In this document: in pieces, positions 7,047-7,371 of the stretch | How positions within the stretch are numbered: the first letter of the stretch is position 1 | How the letters are laid out: every line of letters starts with the position of its first letter | Source of the DNA: an uncultured Eubacterium sp. | GTDB lineage: Bacteria > Bacillota > Clostridia > Oscillospirales > Acutalibacteraceae | NCBI GenBank assembly: GCA_934512155.1 | Contig: CAKSWS010000053.1 | Coordinates: 1-7,371 of the forward strand | DNA: 7,371 nucleotides | Direction of reading: 5' to 3' | Translations under genes and position numbers: made by a program | The notes under the pieces: generated by a model | The model's database searches: none | What the model was told of the DNA's origin: nothing | Seen by the model: the letters and a program-made list of their open reading frames with translations, nothing else

Positions 7047-7086
7047 AAAACGGGTACATTACAAAAAAATGCAATGCACCCGTTTT
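7047..7086 (-). terminator. Terminator of the small membrane protein gene
   Basis: Two 17-base arms (7047-7063 and 7070-7086) enclose a six-base T loop on the minus strand. Fifteen positions pair exactly, and the other two become G-U pairs only in minus-strand RNA, where on the plus strand they would be A-C mismatches. The T-rich tail TTTTATTTTATTTTT follows on the minus side, so it works in that direction. Confidence 0.85.
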
Positions 7087-7088
7087 GC

Positions 7089-7118
7089 TTGCTTAATGCT
7101 TGTGTGTAAATTAAGCAA
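7089..7118 (-). repeat. Small inverted repeat over the stop codon of the membrane protein gene
   Basis: TTGCTTAAT (7089-7097) and ATTAAGCAA (7110-7118) form a 9-bp perfect stem with a 12-base loop, covering the TAA at 7111-7113. It lies directly ahead of the terminator hairpin, so the transcript end would carry two tandem hairpins. No T-run follows it, so it is not itself a terminator; a 3'-end stabilising role is possible. Confidence 0.5.
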
Positions 7119-7371
7119 CCAAGTCATAATCTGAAACTTTAATTCCTTTTAATTCATTGTTTCTTCTGTTAATTCGCTCATTGTGCCTTTTGGAATATTC
7201 GCTGTTTTTTTTCTCATTGTCTTTTTTTGATTCTTTTTTAAAGCTTACAATCAAAAGAATGGCAAAATAGGTTATAATTTCAGCTGCAAGTAAAAATCTC
7301 ATTTGTGTTCCCGAAAGCATTGTAAAAATACGAAAAGGAACTACCATAAGAAAAAAGCCAATGCCAAGAGC
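7111..7371 (-). CDS. Small membrane protein, function unknown (5' end outside window)
   Basis: The frame is open from the window edge to TAA 7111-7113, giving 86 visible residues. An internal ATG at 7347 exists, but no ribosome binding site precedes it, and the codons upstream (ALGIGFFL) continue a hydrophobic helix, so the real start is probably beyond the window. Two membrane segments are visible: about residues 1-20 (through VVPFRIFTML) and about 26-43 (LLAAEIITYFAILLIVSF). A very polar, strongly basic tail rich in Lys, Arg, Asn and Glu follows (44-75), likely cytoplasmic, ending in VSDYDLVA. I do not recognise a family. It is followed by its own terminator, so it is probably not co-transcribed with the two-component genes downstream. 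Confidence 0.7.
   Translation of the reverse strand, partial: ALGIGFFLMVVPFRIFTMLSGTQMRFLLAAEIITYFAILLIVSFKKESKKDNEKKNSEYSKRHNERINRRNNELKGIKVSDYDLVA

Noticed and set aside
6982..7074. N-terminal extension of the response regulator to ATG 7074
   Set aside because: It would add 31 residues not found in OmpR-type regulators, starts within the upstream terminator hairpin and would span the promoter. ATG 6981 has the ribosome binding site.

Overview
The window is AT-rich, has strong GGAGG-type ribosome binding sites and short intergenic gaps, and encodes Gram-positive-style proteins: a VanS/OmpR-type two-component pair, a MepA-like MATE pump and a cytidylate-kinase-like protein of a kind common in Clostridia. 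This suggests a low-GC Firmicute, probably an anaerobic gut-type clostridium. No lineage marker gene is present, so this is inference. I see no mobile element, CRISPR array, tRNA, rRNA or phage gene, and base composition looks uniform throughout.

Layout, left to right. Plus strand: the 3' end of an unrecognised gene (1-234) overlaps the start of a MATE-family efflux transporter (224-1537). Everything after that is on the minus strand. Reading in the direction of transcription (right to left): a truncated small membrane protein (7371-7111) ends at a terminator hairpin. Next is a two-component operon with the response regulator (6981-6313) and sensor kinase (6310-4736), which ends at a second hairpin. 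Then come a YghZ-type aldo/keto reductase (4608-3601), an ArsB/NhaD (SLC13-like) ion permease (3523-2165) and a cytidylate-kinase-like protein (2135-1542). The permease and kinase form an apparent two-gene operon with its own promoter. The plus-strand and minus-strand units converge on one perfect hairpin (1512-1535) that lies inside the end of the MATE coding sequence and looks like a two-way terminator.

Functionally, the window combines membrane transport (MATE export, ion permease), carbonyl reduction and signal transduction. The kinase has a large acidic extracytoplasmic domain and no HAMP domain, and its targets cannot be read from the sequence. The gaps of 127-129 bases (4609-4735 and 6982-7110) are densely used: in each, a terminator runs directly into or overlaps the next promoter. 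No gene-free stretch exceeds 130 bases. I regard this as an ordinary chromosomal region and did not find a convincing undescribed system. The most useful leads are the permease/kinase pairing, the sensor domain, and the compact terminator-promoter junctions.
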